The position numbers and the translations under genes were made by a program. The notes beneath the pieces were generated by a model that was not told the DNA's origin, did not search any database, and was given only the letters and a program-made list of their open reading frames with translations. 17,791 bases of DNA from Bacteroides sp. (GTDB lineage: Bacteria; Bacteroidota; Bacteroidia; Bacteroidales; Bacteroidaceae). Positions 15,964-17,791 of the stretch are shown in pieces. Numbering within the stretch: the first letter of the stretch is position 1; each line of letters starts with the position of its first letter. The DNA lies in the NCBI GenBank assembly GCA_030151885.1, contig JASLCG010000084.1, forward strand, positions 1 through 17,791, given 5' to 3'.

Positions 15964-16533
15964 TTGGGTATAATTAACAAGCAAAACAGACGAAGTAGAA
16001 ATTTTATGAAAAATGACAGTTTAAAAGATCAGTATAGAACTAATAGACAGATACGTGCCAGAGAAGTGCGTATTGTTGGAGACGACATTGAGTCACAAGT
16101 GTATCCTTTAGCTGAAGCTTTGAAGATTGCAGAAGAACGAGGTCTTGATCTTGTTGAGATTTCCCCAAAGGCTAAACCTCCAGTTTGTCGAATTATTGAC
16201 TTTTCTAAATTTATCTATCAACAGAAAAAACGTCAAAAAGAACAAAAAGCTAAGCAATCTAAAGTAACTCTTAAAGAGATTCGTTTTGGTCCTCAAACAG
16301 ATGAGCATGACTATAACTTTAAATTGAAACATGCAATTAGCTTTTTGGAAAATGGAGATAAAGTAAAAGCTTTTGTATTCTTTAAAGGTCGTTCTATCGT
16401 CTTTAAAGAGCAAGGAGAAGTTTTATTATTGCGTTTTGCTAATGACTTGGAAGAGTATGCTAAAGTAGATAAACTTCCTGTATTAGAAGGTAAACGTATG
16501 ACAATCATATTATCTCCTAAAAAGGTGAAATAA
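15964..16533 (+). CDS. infC: translation initiation factor IF-3
   Basis: Binds the 30S subunit and checks start-codon and initiator tRNA pairing. The conserved N-domain begins at QYRTNRQIRAREVRIVGDD (23-41). The linker is lysine-rich (about 80-100) and the C-domain carries KEIRFGPQTDEHDYNFKLKHA. The reading frame opens at TTG (15964), 8 nt after AAGGA at 15951-15955, one of the few good Shine-Dalgarno sequences here. The first in-frame ATG is codon 15 (16006, MKNDSLKDQYR), which many Bacteroidota annotations use as the start but which has no ribosome-binding site. The TTG start adds a basic 14-residue tail. IF3 itself discriminates against non-ATG starts, as at the AUU start of E. coli infC, so TTG would allow self-limiting expression. 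It precedes rpmI and rplT. Confidence 0.95.
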   Translation: MGIINKQNRRSRNFMKNDSLKDQYRTNRQIRAREVRIVGDDIESQVYPLAEALKIAEERGLDLVEISPKAKPPVCRIIDFSKFIYQQKKRQKEQKAKQSKVTLKEIRFGPQTDEHDYNFKLKHAISFLENGDKVKAFVFFKGRSIVFKEQGEVLLLRFANDLEEYAKVDKLPVLEGKRMTIILSPKKVK

Positions 16534-16546
16534 TACAAGAGAAAAC

Positions 16547-16583
16547 TATGCGTAACGCTTCTATGGTATAGTGCGTTACCATG
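16547..16583 (+). promoter_or_regulatory. hairpin leader between infC and rpmI
   Basis: GTAACGC (16552-16558) pairs with GCGTTAC (16573-16579). Inside, CTAT pairs with ATAG around a GGT loop. Outside, TATG pairs with CATG with one bulged C. The 15-mer at 16553-16567 is a 14 of 15 match to the one upstream of infC. No U run follows, so a terminator is unlikely; a processing or protein-binding hairpin is more plausible. Confidence 0.55.
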
Positions 16584-16611
16584 TTTATTTAATAATTTAA
16601 AACAAATAACA

Positions 16612-16809
16612 ATGCCAAAGATGAAAACTAATTCCGGTGCTAAAAAAAGATTCGCTCTTACCGGAACAGGTAAAATCAAAAGAAAGCATGCTTATCACAG
16701 TCATATTTTGACTAAAAAAAGCAAGAAACGTAAAAAGAATTTGGTTAAAACTACATTAGTACACAATACTGATCATAATCAAATTTTAGAACTTTTAGCT
16801 TTAAAATAA
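16612..16809 (+). CDS. rpmI: 50S ribosomal protein L35
   Basis: The 65-residue, strongly basic protein starts MPKMKTNSGAKKRF and contains the family HAYHSHILTKKSKKRKKNL block (residues 26-44), which identifies L35 without doubt. It lies between infC and rplT in the conserved IF3-L35-L20 order. In E. coli and Bacillus this operon is held in balance by L20 binding to mRNA. Here the gap before it carries a hairpin (16547-16583), which may have a similar purpose. Confidence 0.98.
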   Translation: MPKMKTNSGAKKRFALTGTGKIKRKHAYHSHILTKKSKKRKKNLVKTTLVHNTDHNQILELLALK

Positions 16810-16820
16810 GCAACTGAAGT

Positions 16821-16875
16821 ATCATTTGTAAAGTATTAACCGAATGATTAGCCTTTAAAAGATCGTTTTATACGA
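16821..16875 (+). promoter_or_regulatory. hairpins between rpmI and rplT
   Basis: ATCATTTG (16821-16828) pairs with CGAATGAT (16841-16848) through 8 pairs including one G-U, with a 12-nt loop. A small second stem, TCGT (16863-16866) with ACGA (16872-16875), follows. They lie in the 95-nt gap before rplT. Neither is strong and no U run follows. Confidence 0.3.
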
Positions 16876-16904
16876 CGCTAACATTCTTAAATAATTAAAA
16901 AACT

Positions 16905-17252
16905 ATGCCAAGATCAGTAAATCATGTTGCTTCGAGAGCAAGAAGAAAGAAAATTTTGAAATTAACCAAAGGTTACTTTGGTGCTAGAAAAAACGTTTGG
17001 ACTGTAGCTAAAAACTCATGGGAGAAAGGTTTAACTTATGCTTACCGTGACCGTAAAGCTAAAAAGAGAAATTTCCGTTCTCTATGGATCCAACGTATTA
17101 ACGCAGCTGCTCGTTTAGAAGGTTTATCTTACTCTAAACTAATGGGTGGTCTTCGTAAAGCTGGTATCGAAATTAACCGTAAAGTTCTTGCTGATTTAGC
17201 AATGAATCATCCAGAAGCTTTCAAAGCTATAGTTGCAAAAGCACAAGCTTAA
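16905..17252 (+). CDS. rplT: 50S ribosomal protein L20
   Basis: The 115-residue basic protein starts MPRSVNHVASRARRKKILKLTKGYFGARKNVW and contains YRDRKAKKRNFRSLWIQRINAAAR, both classic L20 blocks. It binds 23S rRNA early in 50S assembly and in other phyla represses its own operon. It is the last gene of thrS-infC-rpmI-rplT, 22 nt before a strong terminator, and a 6S RNA gene follows. It is complete and ordinary in length. Confidence 0.98.
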   Translation: MPRSVNHVASRARRKKILKLTKGYFGARKNVWTVAKNSWEKGLTYAYRDRKAKKRNFRSLWIQRINAAARLEGLSYSKLMGGLRKAGIEINRKVLADLAMNHPEAFKAIVAKAQA

Positions 17253-17273
17253 ATTTTAGTTTTGATAAAATAT

Positions 17274-17309
17274 AATAGTGTTAACTTATAAGGTTAACAC
17301 TATTTTTTT
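17274..17309 (+). terminator. rho-independent terminator of the thrS-rplT operon
   Basis: A perfect 12-bp stem (17274-17285 with 17293-17304) with a 7-nt loop is followed by a U run (17303-17309). It lies 22 nt after the rplT stop. Confidence 0.93.
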
Positions 17310-17338
17310 ATACTGTTCAAAACAAAAGTCTTTTCTAC

Positions 17339-17369
17339 TTGTTTATATTATACAAAGCACGTATATTTG
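17339..17369 (+). promoter_or_regulatory. promoter of the 6S RNA gene
   Basis: TTG at 17339-17341 (-33) and TATATTTG at 17362-17369 (-7) are separated by 20 nt, the canonical Bacteroidota housekeeping promoter layout and the best promoter in the window. It predicts an RNA start near 17375. Confidence 0.82.
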
Positions 17370-17375
17370 TTATAC

Positions 17376-17575
17376 AAAATTGAAAGGAAATTAGCCGCAT
17401 TGCTTGACTGGGTAACTCATCAAGTAAATTTGAAAACCGAGACAAGCTTCTACATTCAATGGCGGGCCATGACTCGAAAGAGTTCTCCTTGGAGACAATG
17501 GATTACAAAGGTGTAGAGCACTCAAACCATGTTCATCGGAGTTTCATCGCATCAATCAGTGCGGCTTACTATAAC
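17376..17575 (+). ncRNA. ssrS: 6S RNA (Bacteroidales-1 RNA type)
   Basis: A roughly 200-nt RNA gene without a reading frame lies between its own promoter and terminator. A long terminal helix pairs 17391-17407 with 17552-17568, with 14 Watson-Crick pairs, one G-U and two mismatches. Its core is AGCCGCA with TGCGGCT. Inside are smaller hairpins, for example GACTC-GAAA-GAGTT near 17471-17484, TCTCC-TT-GGAGA near 17485-17496, and CTACA (17432-17436) with TGTAG. A closing stem, an open central region and a terminal stem-loop of this size are the 6S RNA plan, in which the bubble mimics an open promoter and captures RNA polymerase holoenzyme. The position directly after rplT matches the Bacteroidales-1 motif, which later comparative work treated as the Bacteroidales 6S RNA. 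The exact ends are estimates; the primary transcript probably reaches the terminator. Confidence 0.82.
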
Positions 17576-17576
17576 G

Positions 17577-17620
17577 GAGGGGTATCTTAGTTTTATTTAA
17601 GATACCCCTCTTGTTTATAT
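17577..17620 (+). terminator. rho-independent terminator of the 6S RNA gene
   Basis: A perfect 13-bp stem (17577-17589 with 17598-17610) with an 8-nt loop is followed by TTGTTTATAT. It starts within 10 nt of the end of the 6S closing helix. Confidence 0.9.
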
Positions 17621-17665
17621 ATAGTCGATATTATAATGCATGTGTAGCTGTATAATGTTCTTGAA

Positions 17666-17726
17666 TGATGAGTTGTATAATACGTTATTTTACTTATAAA
17701 ATTACGGTACAATTTAGAACTCATCA
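17666..17726. repeat. inverted repeat with nested stem, unexplained
   Basis: TGATGAGTT (17666-17674) pairs perfectly with AACTCATCA (17718-17726). The 43-nt interval between them can form an inner stem of CGTtATTTT with AAAATtACG, lower case marking the mismatch. It lies after the 6S terminator and before a possible new promoter. It may be a structured RNA or a protein-binding region, or chance in AT-rich DNA. Confidence 0.3.
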
Positions 17727-17764
17727 GGGATCACCAACAAAAGTAGGGGGAAGATCAAAAATAT

Positions 17765-17772
17765 TATCTTTG
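17765..17772 (+). promoter_or_regulatory. candidate -7 box for the gene beyond the window
   Basis: TATCTTTG matches TAnnTTTG. An ATG occupies 17789-17791, the last three bases of the window, and could be the start codon of the next gene with a very short leader. There is no -33 TTG, and no coding sequence is available to confirm it. Confidence 0.35.
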
Positions 17773-17791
17773 TGGAAAAACACAAGTTATG

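Noticed and set aside
16547..16583. Intrinsic terminator between infC and rpmI
   Set aside because: The stem is good but no U run follows, and the gene order infC-rpmI-rplT is normally cotranscribed.
17376..17575. tRNA, tmRNA or a short protein gene downstream of rplT
   Set aside because: No cloverleaf, no CCA end, no tag reading frame and no open frame of useful length. The long closing helix fits 6S RNA instead.
1..17791. CRISPR array, insertion sequence, phage or defence island
   Set aside because: No regularly spaced repeats, transposase, integrase, terminal inverted repeats or toxin-antitoxin-like genes are visible. Codon and base use looks even across the window.

Overview
The window is an AT-rich (roughly one-third G+C by eye) chromosomal segment of a member of the Bacteroidota, most likely order Bacteroidales and close to Bacteroides. 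This rests on three things. Candidate promoters carry the Bacteroidota -7 box TAnnTTTG and start codons mostly lack Shine-Dalgarno sequences. The ThrS, IF3, L35 and L20 sequences look Bacteroides-like. A 6S-type RNA sits directly behind rplT, as described for the Bacteroidales-1 RNA motif. The species cannot be fixed from the sequence alone.

Layout. (1) 41-2147, minus strand: a short operon mltG - xpt - PaaI-type thioesterase with its own -7 box. (2) 2284-3495, minus strand: a ROK-family repressor ending in an 18-bp hairpin. (3) 3496-3788: a divergent control region with three imperfect palindromes and opposing -7 boxes. (4) 3789-10494, plus strand: a six-gene sialic acid operon, nanA (lyase) - nanE-type (AGE epimerase) - secreted sialidase - lipoprotein kelch mutarotase (nanM) - MFS transporter (nanT) - YhcH-type anomerase (nanQ), closed by a 15-bp terminator. 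(5) 10646-11650: ruvX - def, closed by a terminator. (6) 11872-13854: a secreted TPR-repeat protein of unknown role. (7) 13939-17252: the translation operon thrS - infC - rpmI - rplT, with a hairpin in each of the three intergenic gaps, ending in a 12-bp terminator. (8) 17362-17620: a 6S RNA gene with its own promoter and terminator. (9) 17621-17791: non-coding, with a long-range inverted repeat, a possible promoter, and an ATG on the last three bases.

How the genes work together. The sialidase releases sialic acid from host glycans. NanM and the YhcH protein speed interconversion of its anomers outside and inside the inner membrane. NanT imports it. NanA cleaves it to ManNAc plus pyruvate, and the AGE epimerase turns ManNAc into GlcNAc. 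No sugar kinase, sialate O-acetylesterase, SusC/SusD-type outer-membrane importer, or nagA/nagB gene is present, so GlcNAc phosphorylation and outer-membrane import must be encoded elsewhere. The divergent ROK protein is the natural candidate to sense a pathway sugar and control the operon.

The most interesting non-coding signals are the 6S RNA locus and a near-identical 15-mer placed 43 and 44 nt upstream of infC and rpmI. The 15-mer is associated with hairpins, and infC probably starts at TTG, so a translational leader system in the IF3-L35-L20 operon is plausible. I found no CRISPR array, insertion sequence, phage gene or defence system. Most of the window is a well-formed core and catabolic region.
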